Shown here piece after piece: positions 1 through 7,452 of a stretch of DNA of 64,000 bases (positions within the stretch are counted from its first letter, which is position 1; every line of letters starts with the position of its first letter). Both the position numbers and the translations under genes were made by a program. A model generated the notes under the pieces. It was not told the origin of the DNA, did no database searches, and was given only the letters and a program-made list of their open reading frames with translations. Source of the stretch: Pseudomonas sp. HOU2 (GTDB taxonomy: Bacteria > Pseudomonadota > Gammaproteobacteria > Pseudomonadales > Pseudomonadaceae); NCBI RefSeq assembly GCF_040729435.1, contig NZ_CP160398.1, forward strand, positions 3,472,001 through 3,536,000, written 5' to 3'.

Positions 1-620
1 CGTTGCAAGTCGCCATCGGCCTGCCGTCGCAACTGGCCGAACGCCGTCCGGACATCCGTCAGGCCGAGGCGCGCCTGCACGCCGCCACCGCCAACATCGG
101 CGTGGCCAAGGGCGATTTCTATCCGCGCATCACCCTGTCTGGCAACCTCGGCTCGCAAGCAATGCAACTGAGCGATTTCGGCTCCTGGGGTTCGCGCGCT
201 TTCGGTATCGGCCCGCAATTGAGCCTGCCGCTGTTCGACGGCGGACGTCTGCGCGGCATGCTGCAACTGCGTGAAGCTCAGCAACAGGAAGCGGCCATCG
301 CCTACCAGCAGACCGTGCTGCGCGCCTGGCATGAAATCGACGACCAGTTGACGGCCTACAACGCCAGCCAACGCCGCCGCGACAGCCTCGCCGAAGCCGT
401 ACGCCAGAACCAGATCGCCCTGCGCACCGCGCAACAGCAATACGTCGAAGGCGTGGTCGATTTCGTCAACGTGCTCACCGTGCAAGGCGCGTTGCTGGCA
501 ACTCAGGAGCAGTGGGTGGAGAGTTCGACCGGGGTGTCGCTGGCGATGGTCGGGTTGTACAAGGCGTTGGGTGGGGGATGGGAGGCGGTTTACCCGGCGG
601 GGGGTATGGCTCAGCGCTGA
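1..620 (+). CDS. RND efflux outer-membrane channel, NodT/OprM type (C-terminal part)
   Basis: The 5' end lies outside the window, so only about the last 205 residues are seen. The fragment carries the family block around LAERRPDIRQAEARL near its start, followed by the second half of the helical barrel with GDFYPRITLSGNLG and a closing ALGGGWE segment. These are typical of the outer-membrane lipoprotein channels of RND pumps, which form the exit duct in the outer membrane. The pump and adaptor genes would be expected upstream. The next gene is convergent, so this is the last gene of its operon. It is distinct from the similar channel encoded at 27692-29134. Confidence 0.9.
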   Translation, partial: LQVAIGLPSQLAERRPDIRQAEARLHAATANIGVAKGDFYPRITLSGNLGSQAMQLSDFGSWGSRAFGIGPQLSLPLFDGGRLRGMLQLREAQQQEAAIAYQQTVLRAWHEIDDQLTAYNASQRRRDSLAEAVRQNQIALRTAQQQYVEGVVDFVNVLTVQGALLATQEQWVESSTGVSLAMVGLYKALGGGWEAVYPAGGMAQR

Positions 621-635
621 GATTGCACCAGAGGG

Positions 636-660
636 AGCAAATCGGCGAATTCGATTTGCT
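636..660. repeat. Inverted repeat between convergent genes
   Basis: A 9-bp stem (AGCAAATCG / CGATTTGCT) with a 7-nt loop sits in the short gap between the efflux channel gene and the convergent antitoxin gene. There is no clear T-run after it, so a Rho-independent terminator role is only possible. Nothing else is seen in this gap. Confidence 0.35.
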
Positions 661-717
661 GCGGTACGGCTATTCGCACAGTTGGACGATTCACAGGTTG
701 AAACAGGTTACGGATGC

Positions 718-1023
718 TCAGCCTGCGAAGTTTTCGATTTTGATTTGTCCGTCAGGAAAGGTTGCGATGATTTCAAGTTCGCCACCCATTGCCCGGATGT
801 AGTTGCGCAACGTGCTGATGTACATATCGGTACGGCGCTCCATTTTTGAGATCGCCGCTTGATTGACGTGCAGCATTTCAGCCAGCGTGGCCTGGCTCAG
901 GGCCTTGGCTTGTCGCAGTTCGTTAAGCGGCATTTCCTTGATGTGTTGTTCGTAGATCGAATCGGCAAGCGCCCGGGCTTCGGGTGTCATGCGTGCTTCG
1001 AGGTCGGCGAATTTCTTAGCCAT
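718..1023 (-). CDS. XRE-family antitoxin, HigA type
   Basis: A 101-residue DNA-binding antitoxin. A helix-turn-helix of the XRE type spans roughly residues 36-65 (LRQAKALSQATLAEML followed by VNQAAISKMERR). The start at MAKKFADLE was chosen because it overlaps the end of the upstream toxin gene by 8 nt, the normal translational coupling of such pairs; longer in-frame starts would run deep into the toxin. It should bind and neutralise the toxin encoded at 1016-1381 and repress the shared promoter. The toxin-first order is that of higBA modules. The specific subfamily name is inferred. Confidence 0.85.
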   Translation of the reverse strand: MAKKFADLEARMTPEARALADSIYEQHIKEMPLNELRQAKALSQATLAEMLHVNQAAISKMERRTDMYISTLRNYIRAMGGELEIIATFPDGQIKIENFAG

Positions 1024-1381
1024 TGTTGCAACCCTCTTTGCGCAATGTTTCGAGATGCTCATCGTACAGTCGATCGGCGAGCGGGACGTTGAGTTCATAC
1101 CAGCGATCCTGACCGGTTTTATCTCCACCGATCAAAAGCAGCGCGCAGCGTCTTGGATCAAACGCGTAGAGCACGCGATACGGTCGCCCGCCATGCTGGA
1201 CGCGCAATTCCCGTAAATGACCATGCCGCGCTCCATTGATTGCACTGCTATGCGGAAAACGCAGGCCTGGGCCGAATTGCCCAAGCAGTTTGACGCTTGC
1301 CGCCACAGAGCTCTGCTCGCTCTCAGACAGTTCTTCCCACCAGTTGCCGAACTCGTCGGTGTATTCGATATCCCAATTCAT
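1016..1381 (-). CDS. RelE/HigB-like toxin (Gp49 type)
   Basis: A 121-residue protein of the RelE/ParE-fold toxin family in its HigB/Gp49 branch. Family marks are the N-terminal WDIEYTDEFGNWW block, the central HLRELRVQHGGRPYRVLYAFDP strand region and GGDKTGQDRWYE. The family acts mostly as ribosome-dependent mRNA interferases. The ATG at 1381 is preceded by a palindrome at 1401-1414 that could be the autoregulatory operator. The gene ends inside the antitoxin start, so the two form one operon read leftward. No neighbouring mobile element was recognised. Confidence 0.85.
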   Translation of the reverse strand: MNWDIEYTDEFGNWWEELSESEQSSVAASVKLLGQFGPGLRFPHSSAINGARHGHLRELRVQHGGRPYRVLYAFDPRRCALLLIGGDKTGQDRWYELNVPLADRLYDEHLETLRKEGCNNG

Positions 1382-1400
1382 GGGCACTAATATGATCGTT

Positions 1401-1414
1401 ATGGAATATTCCAT
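1401..1414. promoter_or_regulatory. Perfect 14-bp palindrome upstream of the toxin-antitoxin operon
   Basis: ATGGAATATTCCAT is a perfect palindrome 20 bp upstream of the toxin start codon. Position and symmetry fit an operator for the HTH antitoxin. This is an inference from location; no binding consensus was compared. Confidence 0.5.
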
Positions 1415-1494
1415 CAAAGTCATATTTTCGATGGGTGACCATAGCGCTTCGCTCGGATTACAGCAAGCGTAACGGCACAGTGATGGCCTTTCGC

Positions 1495-1522
1495 TTGACG
1501 CTATTCCCCGCTGTCGTAGACT
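1495..1522 (+). promoter_or_regulatory. Putative sigma70 promoter of the adaptor/M50 operon
   Basis: A TTGACG hexamer at 1495-1500 is followed after 16 nt by TAGACT at 1517-1522, and the first gene starts at 1550 behind an AGGGAG ribosome-binding site. The match is good at -35 and fair at -10. Confidence 0.4.
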
Positions 1523-1549
1523 CCGCTCATCCGTCAGGGAGTAGCGGTT

Positions 1550-2329
1550 ATGCAGCGTTTGCGCGGTTGGGTTATCGGATTGACCTTTGTCACGTGTGCA
1601 GTTCAGGCGCAAACGCCCGGGCCAGACGATCCGCTGCTGGATAACGCAGCGCCTGCGGCAACCACGGCGAGCAGTGAGGCGCGGGGGGTGTTGCGCGCTC
1701 GGGATCAGGCGGTGCTGGCCAGCGAGCTGTCGGGGCGGATTGTCGAGTTGCCGTTCAGCGAGGGCGAGTCGTTCAAGAAAGGCGATGTGCTGGCGCGCTT
1801 CGACTGCTCGGCGTATCAGGCTCAGCTCAATGCTGCGCAGGCGGCCAATCGCGGTGCCGGTGAAGAGCTGGCGCACAACAGGCAGTTGGCCGCGCTCAAT
1901 TCCGTCGGGCGTTTCGAAGTGGCGCGGGCCGAGGCCAAGGTCAGCGAAACCCAGGCGCAATCTCAGGTTTATCAGGTTCAGGTCAAACGCTGCAGCGTGG
2001 TCGCGCCATTCGACGGGCAAGTGGTGGAGCGCAAGGTCCAGCGTTTCGAAAGCGTGGCGGCCGGCGCGCCGCTGCTGGACGTGGTGGATAACCGCACCCT
2101 GGAGATCCACCTGCTGGTGCCGTCGCGCTGGATGGCCAGACTCAAACCCGGCCAGACCTTCAGCTTTATCCCCGACGAAACCGGCCAGTCGATCGATGCC
2201 ACGGTCAAACGCCTCGGCGCGCGCATCGACGAAGGCAGCCAGACACTGTTGCTGGTCGCCACGCTTCCCGAAGCCAAGGGCTTGCTTGCCGGCATGAGCG
2301 GCACGGCGCACTTTGCGGAGCTTAAATGA
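1550..2329 (+). CDS. HlyD-family periplasmic adaptor (first adaptor of the giant-protein locus)
   Basis: A 259-residue adaptor with a Sec-type N-terminus (hydrophobic stretch ending AVQA about residue 20). A split biotinyl-lipoyl domain flanks a short helical hairpin: first half LASELSGRIVELPFSEGESFKKGDVLARFD, second half CSVVAPFDGQVVERKVQRFESVAAGAPLLDV. A beta-barrel segment follows. It is shorter than classic RND adaptors (about 350-400 residues). It shares a 4-nt overlap with the next gene and opens a three-gene run ending in an M50/HlyD fusion. No RND pump or ABC exporter is adjacent, so its partner is probably the M50 membrane protein and the TolC-like channel at 17445-18962. Confidence 0.85.
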   Translation: MQRLRGWVIGLTFVTCAVQAQTPGPDDPLLDNAAPAATTASSEARGVLRARDQAVLASELSGRIVELPFSEGESFKKGDVLARFDCSAYQAQLNAAQAANRGAGEELAHNRQLAALNSVGRFEVARAEAKVSETQAQSQVYQVQVKRCSVVAPFDGQVVERKVQRFESVAAGAPLLDVVDNRTLEIHLLVPSRWMARLKPGQTFSFIPDETGQSIDATVKRLGARIDEGSQTLLLVATLPEAKGLLAGMSGTAHFAELK

Positions 2330-3645
2330 ACGCCCCGGTCGCCGGCGGTGCCGAGCAGGTATTCGCGCGATTCCTTGACCTCGAACGCCAGACCCGCGCC
2401 GCCCGCGATGCCTCGCAACTGGCCTACAGTCTGGTCAATGACGGCCAGTCGCTGTTCGGCTTTCGTCATGCAGCGTTGCTGATTGCTGGCAAGGTGCAGG
2501 CGGTGACCGGCGTCAGCGCGGTGGAGCCGAATGCGCCGTTCGTGGCGTTTGTCGAGCAGGCCGTGGCGCAGTTGTTCCAGCAGGATGTGCTGAAGCAGGC
2601 ACGGGTGATTGCGCCGCAACTGCTTGCCGAGTCGATTCAGGCCGACTGGCGCTCGCTGTCGGCGGCGCAGGTGTTCTGGCTGCCCTTGATCGACCGCCAG
2701 GGCGAAGTGTTCGGCGGTCTGTGGCTGGCCCGCGATGTGCCGTGGAACCCTTCCGAACAAGTGCTGCTGTCGCAACTGGGCGACACCTACAGTCACGCCT
2801 GGCTGGCGCTGCAGCCGCGCAAACCGTGGCGTCTGCGCTGGACGCGCAAGCGTCAGGTGGCGCTGGTGGCGGTGCTGTTGCTCGGGTTGCTGATCCCGGT
2901 GCGCCAGTCGGTATTGGCTCCGGCGGAAGTGGTGCCGCAGGGCGGGCGCGTGGTCGCGGCGCCGCTGGACGGGGTGATCGCCGAGTTTCTGGTCAAGCCC
3001 AATCAACCGGTGAAAACCGGCGACCTGCTGCTGCGGTTTGAAAGCACCACCCTCAAGGCCCAGGCCGATGTCGCCGAGCGTGCCTTAGGCGTCGCGGAAG
3101 CAGAGCTGAAATCCAACTCGCAACGTTCGTTTGCCGATGCCGAATCCAGTGCCAGGGTCGATTTGCTCGCCGCCCGCGCCGAGCAAAAACGCGCCGAGCG
3201 CGATTACGCCCGCGAACTGCTGGCGCGCAGCGAAGTGCGCGCGGAGCGTGACGGAATCGCAGTGTTCGCCGATGCCGAGCGCCTGACCGGCAAACCGGTG
3301 CAGACCGGCGAGCGGTTGATGGAAATCGCTGACCCGAATCAGGCCGAACTGCGCATCGAACTGGCGGTGGGCGACGCGATTGCGCTGGCGCCGGGTGCCG
3401 AAGTCGCGCTGTTTCTCGACAGCGATCCGTTGCAGCGCCACCTCGCCACGCTTGAGCGCTCGGCCTACGAGGCGCAACCGACGGCGGGCGGGCAGCTTGC
3501 ATATCGCCTCGATGCCAATTTTGCTGATGCGCCACCGCGTATCGGCCTGCGCGGCACGGCAAAAATTTTCGGTGATCGCGCCCCGCTGGCCTTGTACCTG
3601 CTGCGTCGGCCACTGGCCGGTCTGCGCCAGAGCGTGGGCCTGTAA
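2326..3645 (+). CDS. GAF-like/HlyD fusion membrane adaptor
   Basis: A 439-residue inner-membrane protein. Residues about 1-160 resemble a cytoplasmic GAF-like sensor domain (for example QVFWLPLIDRQGEVFGGLWLA). One membrane helix follows at about 182-200 (VALVAVLLLGLLIPV), then a periplasmic HlyD-type domain with both lipoyl halves (APLDGVIAEFLVKPNQPVKTGDLLLRF and SEVRAERDGIAVF). The GAF part suggests that a cytoplasmic signal is coupled to the periplasmic adaptor, which is inference. It overlaps the previous gene by 4 nt and directly abuts the M50 gene. The GAF assignment rests on overall pattern and is less sure than the HlyD part. Confidence 0.8.
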   Translation: MNAPVAGGAEQVFARFLDLERQTRAARDASQLAYSLVNDGQSLFGFRHAALLIAGKVQAVTGVSAVEPNAPFVAFVEQAVAQLFQQDVLKQARVIAPQLLAESIQADWRSLSAAQVFWLPLIDRQGEVFGGLWLARDVPWNPSEQVLLSQLGDTYSHAWLALQPRKPWRLRWTRKRQVALVAVLLLGLLIPVRQSVLAPAEVVPQGGRVVAAPLDGVIAEFLVKPNQPVKTGDLLLRFESTTLKAQADVAERALGVAEAELKSNSQRSFADAESSARVDLLAARAEQKRAERDYARELLARSEVRAERDGIAVFADAERLTGKPVQTGERLMEIADPNQAELRIELAVGDAIALAPGAEVALFLDSDPLQRHLATLERSAYEAQPTAGGQLAYRLDANFADAPPRIGLRGTAKIFGDRAPLALYLLRRPLAGLRQSVGL

Positions 3646-5742
3646 ATGAATCTGCCGAGCCTGCGTGCCGACCTGCAACTGTCGCCCGCGGCGCCGGCAC
3701 TGGACGGTTCACCGCGCTGGACCCTGGCCGATCCGGTGCGCGGTCGCTATTTCAAACTCGGCACGGCGGCGATGCGTCTGTTGCGGCACTGGTCGCTGGG
3801 TGATGCCGAACAGGTGTTGCGCGCCGCCAATCGTGAACCGGGCCTGCCGCTGGACGGCGTCGAGTTGGAGCAACTGCTGACGTTTCTACGCGGGCATGAC
3901 CTGATCAGCGCCCTCGACGATCAGCAGCGTGCCAGTTACTCGCTCAAGGCCCTCGCGCAACGGCAGAGCCTGTGGAAAATCCTGCTGCATCAATACCTGT
4001 TTTTCCGCATTCCGTTGTGGCGCCCGGACGCCTTTCTCAACCGCGCTTGGCCCTGGCTGGAGCGCTTCGGCCCGCGCGTGCTGCGTTACGGTTTACCGCT
4101 GACGCTGGGGCTGGGGGTGTTTCTGGTGTCGCGGGACTGGCAACGATTTGTCGGCACGTTCCCGCACCTGTTCAGCCTCGGTGGCGCGTTGGCGTTCGGC
4201 GTTGCGTTGTTCTTTGCCAAGCTGTGCCACGAGTTCGGCCATGCGTTCATGGCCAAGCGCGCCGGGTGTCGGGTGCAGAGCATGGGCGTGGCGTTCATGG
4301 TCTTGCTGCCGATGTTCTACACCGATGTCAGCGATGCCTGGCGGGTCAATGATCGGCGCGCGCGATTGCTGATCGGTGCGGGTGGGGTGCTCGCGGAACT
4401 GCTGCTGGCGTGCATCGCGCTGCTGGCCTGGTCGCTGTTGCCCGATGGTCCAGGGCGCACGGCGGCGTTCATGCTCGCCAGCGCCACGTGGATCACCACG
4501 CTGGTGGTCAATCTCAACCCGTTCATGCGTTTTGATGGCTATTTTCTGCTCAGTGACCTGTGGGAGGTCGACAACCTTCAGGGGCGAGCCTTTGCCCTGT
4601 GTCGCTGGCGGTTGCGCGAGTTTTTGTTCGGCTATGGCGCTGCGGCGCCGGAGCCTTGGTCGCCGAAGATGCAACGGCGTTTGCTGATCTGGGGGTATGG
4701 CTCGTGGTTGTGGCGTGCGGCATTGTTTTTCGGGATCGCGCTGGCGGTCTATCACCTGTTTTTCAAGGTGTTGGGGATTTTCCTGATGCTGGTGGAACTG
4801 GTGTGGTTCATCTTTCTGCCGATCATGAATGAGTGGCGCCAGTGGTGGAGCCGCCGCGAACAGGCCCACGGTGCGCGCGTGCTGCTGAGCAGTCTCGCTG
4901 TGCTTGGTCTGCTGCTGGTGCTGAGCGTGCCGTGGCGCAGCGCGGTGGAACTGCCGACGATGCTTGAGGGCGGTCGGGCCAGTGCGTTGCATGCGCCGGT
5001 GGCGGCGCGGGTCAAAACAGTCAAGGTCACGGACGGGCAGACAGTCGCTCAGGGTGATGTGTTGATCGAACTGGAGTCACCGGATCTCGATTCGCAGCAG
5101 GCCATCGTCCGCCGGGAAATCCAGATCCAGCAATTGCTGATGCGCCGACAGGCCGGTCGCAGTGAAACCGCGGCCGACGCCAGTATCATCGAGCAACGCC
5201 TCGCCGAAGCCGTGGCGCAATACCGTGGTCTGAGCGCTCGACGCGAGCGCCTGCTGTTGCGCGCGCCCCATGCCGGCACTGTGCGTGACGTGCTGCCAAA
5301 CCTGACGCCGGGGCGCTGGCTGTCGAGCAAGGATGCGCTGGCGCGGGTGGTCGAGGACGGTTCGCGCCTGCGCGGCTATATCGCTGAAGCCGAGTTGTGG
5401 CGGGTCAAACCGGGTGCGACCGGGCGGTTCATCGCCGATGATCCGATGCACCCGGCGATCAGCGTAAAACTGGATGAAATCGATACCAATGGCGTGGCCT
5501 ATGTCGATCAGGAAGCGCTGACCTCCGATCATCACGGGCCGATAGCCGTGCGCCGCGATCAACAGCAACGAGCCGAACCTGTACAGGCGCAATATGGCGC
5601 GCGATTGACTACGCTGGATCAGCCACCTGCCCCGGTTCAGCCGTTGCGCGGTGTGGTGGTGCTGCAGGGCAGCGGCGAGTCGGTACTCGGCGTGGCCTGG
5701 CGCCGGTTGGCGGCGCTGGGGGTCAGGGAAAGCGGTTTCTAG
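3646..5742 (+). CDS. M50 site-2-protease-like membrane protein fused to an HlyD adaptor domain
   Basis: A 698-residue polytopic protein. Residues about 1-95 look like a PqqD-type small winged-helix domain. The membrane core carries an intact zinc protease signature: H195-E-F-G-H199 in a membrane helix, and N291-P-F-M-R-F-D297-G, giving the third metal ligand. From about 437 a biotinyl-lipoyl adaptor domain begins (SALHAPVAARVKTVKVTDGQTVAQGDVLIELE) with its second half at LLLRAPHAGTVRDVLPNL. Such M50/HlyD fusions are known from export-type loci, but I know of no experimentally defined mechanism. In this locus it is the best candidate for the inner-membrane platform, perhaps also cleaving a client protein. 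Confidence 0.85.
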   Translation: MNLPSLRADLQLSPAAPALDGSPRWTLADPVRGRYFKLGTAAMRLLRHWSLGDAEQVLRAANREPGLPLDGVELEQLLTFLRGHDLISALDDQQRASYSLKALAQRQSLWKILLHQYLFFRIPLWRPDAFLNRAWPWLERFGPRVLRYGLPLTLGLGVFLVSRDWQRFVGTFPHLFSLGGALAFGVALFFAKLCHEFGHAFMAKRAGCRVQSMGVAFMVLLPMFYTDVSDAWRVNDRRARLLIGAGGVLAELLLACIALLAWSLLPDGPGRTAAFMLASATWITTLVVNLNPFMRFDGYFLLSDLWEVDNLQGRAFALCRWRLREFLFGYGAAAPEPWSPKMQRRLLIWGYGSWLWRAALFFGIALAVYHLFFKVLGIFLMLVELVWFIFLPIMNEWRQWWSRREQAHGARVLLSSLAVLGLLLVLSVPWRSAVELPTMLEGGRASALHAPVAARVKTVKVTDGQTVAQGDVLIELESPDLDSQQAIVRREIQIQQLLMRRQAGRSETAADASIIEQRLAEAVAQYRGLSARRERLLLRAPHAGTVRDVLPNLTPGRWLSSKDALARVVEDGSRLRGYIAEAELWRVKPGATGRFIADDPMHPAISVKLDEIDTNGVAYVDQEALTSDHHGPIAVRRDQQQRAEPVQAQYGARLTTLDQPPAPVQPLRGVVVLQGSGESVLGVAWRRLAALGVRESGF

Positions 5743-5753
5743 GGAGCGTGAAC

Positions 5754-6248
5754 ATGGCGAGCAACGCGGATGTGACGGCAGACGGATTGGTGGTGCGACC
5801 TGCGCGGGCCACCGACGAGCCGTTTTTGCACCGCCTCTATCAGTCGGCGCGCCCGGATCTGCAATGGATCGACGGCGAGCAGGAAGTGGTGCAGCAAGTG
5901 CTCGCCCAGCAATTTCAGGTGCAGGAACAGGGCGTGGGTGAAAACCATCCCAACGCCATGCACTACGTCGTGGAAAAACTCGGCACGGCCATCGGAGCGC
6001 TCAGCACCGACTTCGGCCCCAATGAAATCCGCGTGCTGTACATCGCCTTCATCCCGCAGGCGCGGGGCCAGGGTTACGGACGCGCGGTTTTGCAAGGCGT
6101 GCAAAAGGCCGCGCAGCAGGTCCGTTGCCCGGTGGCAACGGTGGTCTGGGCCAACAACCCCCACGCGCGGCAACACTACCTGGCGTTGGGCTTTGCGGTG
6201 GAGGAGCGTAATCCGGCGGCGGAGCGGCTGGTGTGGTATCCGCAATGA
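5754..6248 (+). CDS. GNAT-family N-acetyltransferase
   Basis: A 164-residue acetyltransferase of the GNAT fold. The acetyl-CoA-binding motif is visible as IPQARGQGYGRAVLQGVQ, followed by the ANNPHARQHYLALGF motif. An ATG at 5754 behind AGGGAGCG was preferred to a GTG six bases upstream. It starts 11 nt after the M50 gene and is probably co-transcribed with it. The substrate is unknown; its position suggests action on a component or cargo of the export locus, which is inference. Confidence 0.85.
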   Translation: MASNADVTADGLVVRPARATDEPFLHRLYQSARPDLQWIDGEQEVVQQVLAQQFQVQEQGVGENHPNAMHYVVEKLGTAIGALSTDFGPNEIRVLYIAFIPQARGQGYGRAVLQGVQKAAQQVRCPVATVVWANNPHARQHYLALGFAVEERNPAAERLVWYPQ

Positions 6249-6257
6249 GGCGGGATT

Positions 6258-6569
6258 TCAGTTGAAGGAAATACAGAAATAACCCAGTTGCGGATCCCGC
6301 CCCATCGCCGGCACTCGTGACACGAAGATATCCTCCACTCGCCCGAGTTCCGGCAGTTCCAGTGCGCACAGGCCGTCGACGAACCCGGTCGGCACCAGGC
6401 TGTTGAATTCGAGGCAGAAGGGCATGCGCTCGCTGTAGCGCGTCTTCGCGGCGGGGACTTCGTCGAGGTACTCGATGTGGATCGGCAGCGCTGTGCCATC
6501 CGGCAGGTACAGCGTGTGTTGCTGGCCCAGCAATGCCTGGACGTGTTGGATCTGAACCGCTTGCAACAT
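6258..6569 (-). CDS. Small protein, partner of the tail-collar-like protein (DUF6916-like)
   Basis: A 103-residue protein with no signal peptide or membrane helix. It has the look of DUF6916-type proteins (LLGQQHTLYLPDG, then FCLEFNSLVPTGFVDGLCALELPELG and a closing DPQLGYFCISFN), which often lie beside tail-collar proteins. The family name is from memory and moderately sure. It lies 56 nt downstream of the tail-collar gene on the same strand, so the two likely form an operon. The start at MLQAVQ has a GGAG-type ribosome-binding site. It is convergent with the acetyltransferase, with only 9 nt between them. Confidence 0.65.
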   Translation of the reverse strand: MLQAVQIQHVQALLGQQHTLYLPDGTALPIHIEYLDEVPAAKTRYSERMPFCLEFNSLVPTGFVDGLCALELPELGRVEDIFVSRVPAMGRDPQLGYFCISFN

Positions 6570-6625
6570 GGTCTGACTCCAGTGAAGAGAGAAACGGCCG
6601 GGGGCCGGAAGCCCCCGGCAGTGGT

Positions 6626-7213
6626 TCAATTGCGCGAAGGGAACAGCCCGTTCAGGGCAATGCTGAAGTTGACGACCAGAGAGGGGTTGACGATGGATAA
6701 CGGCTGACTGCCGCCCGTGGAGGAAATGTCTCCGGTGACAGTCGTGGTCAGGCCTTTGATGGGAACCGGCGTGGCACCCTGGGCATCTGAATAGATGTTT
6801 GCCGAGCCAGGGCCGCCGCCGGACGCGCCGATGTACGAGTTGGTGGCGGTCGGTACGGTCGCCGGATTGCTTGCCGGTACCGCCAGTTGCAGGGCGGTGT
6901 TGGCGGAAAGGCCGGTCATCGCGTGGGTGTGGTTAGGCATGTTGGCGATCGTGGCCGTGACGTTTTCCGTGCCATACACCTGACCGATGAGACGCGGCGT
7001 CAGTCCCTGTCCGCTGCCCTGTGCCACGGGTACGCGACCTTGCAGGTTAGGCAACTGAAAATTGGTCGTGCCATTGCCGCCATAGTAGGTGCCAAGCAAG
7101 GCGAACAATGCCTGGTATTGCGAGAGACTCAGGATTTGTCCGTTGCACAAGGCCCAGCCACTGGGGGCGAAGTTGAAGGCGAACGGTTGAATCGTACCCA
7201 TAAAGACTTCCAT
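6626..7213 (-). CDS. Phage tail-collar domain protein (microcystin-dependent-protein family)
   Basis: A 195-residue protein starting MEVFMGTIQPFAFNFAPSGWALCNGQ, the hallmark opening of bacterial tail-collar/MdpB-type proteins. FALLGTYYGGNG, FQLPNLQGRVPVAQG and the conserved NMPNHTH segment follow, and the chain ends in NPSLVVNFSIALNGLFPSRN. A good ribosome-binding site (AAGGATGAGG) precedes the ATG. In phages this fold forms fibre tips; free-standing bacterial copies have no settled role. No other phage structural gene is present, so it is not a prophage remnant by this evidence. It sits inside the giant-protein locus and may be a surface or secreted accessory. Confidence 0.85.
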   Translation of the reverse strand: MEVFMGTIQPFAFNFAPSGWALCNGQILSLSQYQALFALLGTYYGGNGTTNFQLPNLQGRVPVAQGSGQGLTPRLIGQVYGTENVTATIANMPNHTHAMTGLSANTALQLAVPASNPATVPTATNSYIGASGGGPGSANIYSDAQGATPVPIKGLTTTVTGDISSTGGSQPLSIVNPSLVVNFSIALNGLFPSRN

Positions 7214-7452
7214 GGTTCCTCATCCTTCTGTTATGTGGTCGGCGCGCCGCGCGTTAGCCTTGGCAGGGTAGGCACAGATGCTGTGCTGACGTCTTGCGTT
7301 TGCGCGGGCAGGTCACGCCAAGCCGTAGCGTAGACCCGGATCGGCGGACTTGCCGGACGTCGTCGTGGCCGCGCATCGACTTCGACTCTGGCCTACAGTG
7401 TGCGCAACGAGTGGCGCTGGTTTTTACTCGGTAAATCTGTAAGGGAAGGTTG

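Noticed and set aside
1..2329. The truncated efflux channel gene as the outer-membrane partner of the adaptor at 1550
   Set aside because: It ends an upstream operon and is separated from the adaptor by a toxin-antitoxin unit on the other strand. The TolC-like gene at 17445 is the better partner, though functional sharing cannot be excluded.
6258..7213. Prophage remnant suggested by the tail-collar protein
   Set aside because: No capsid, terminase, integrase, tail tube or lysis gene is present. The protein belongs to the free-standing bacterial branch of the family.
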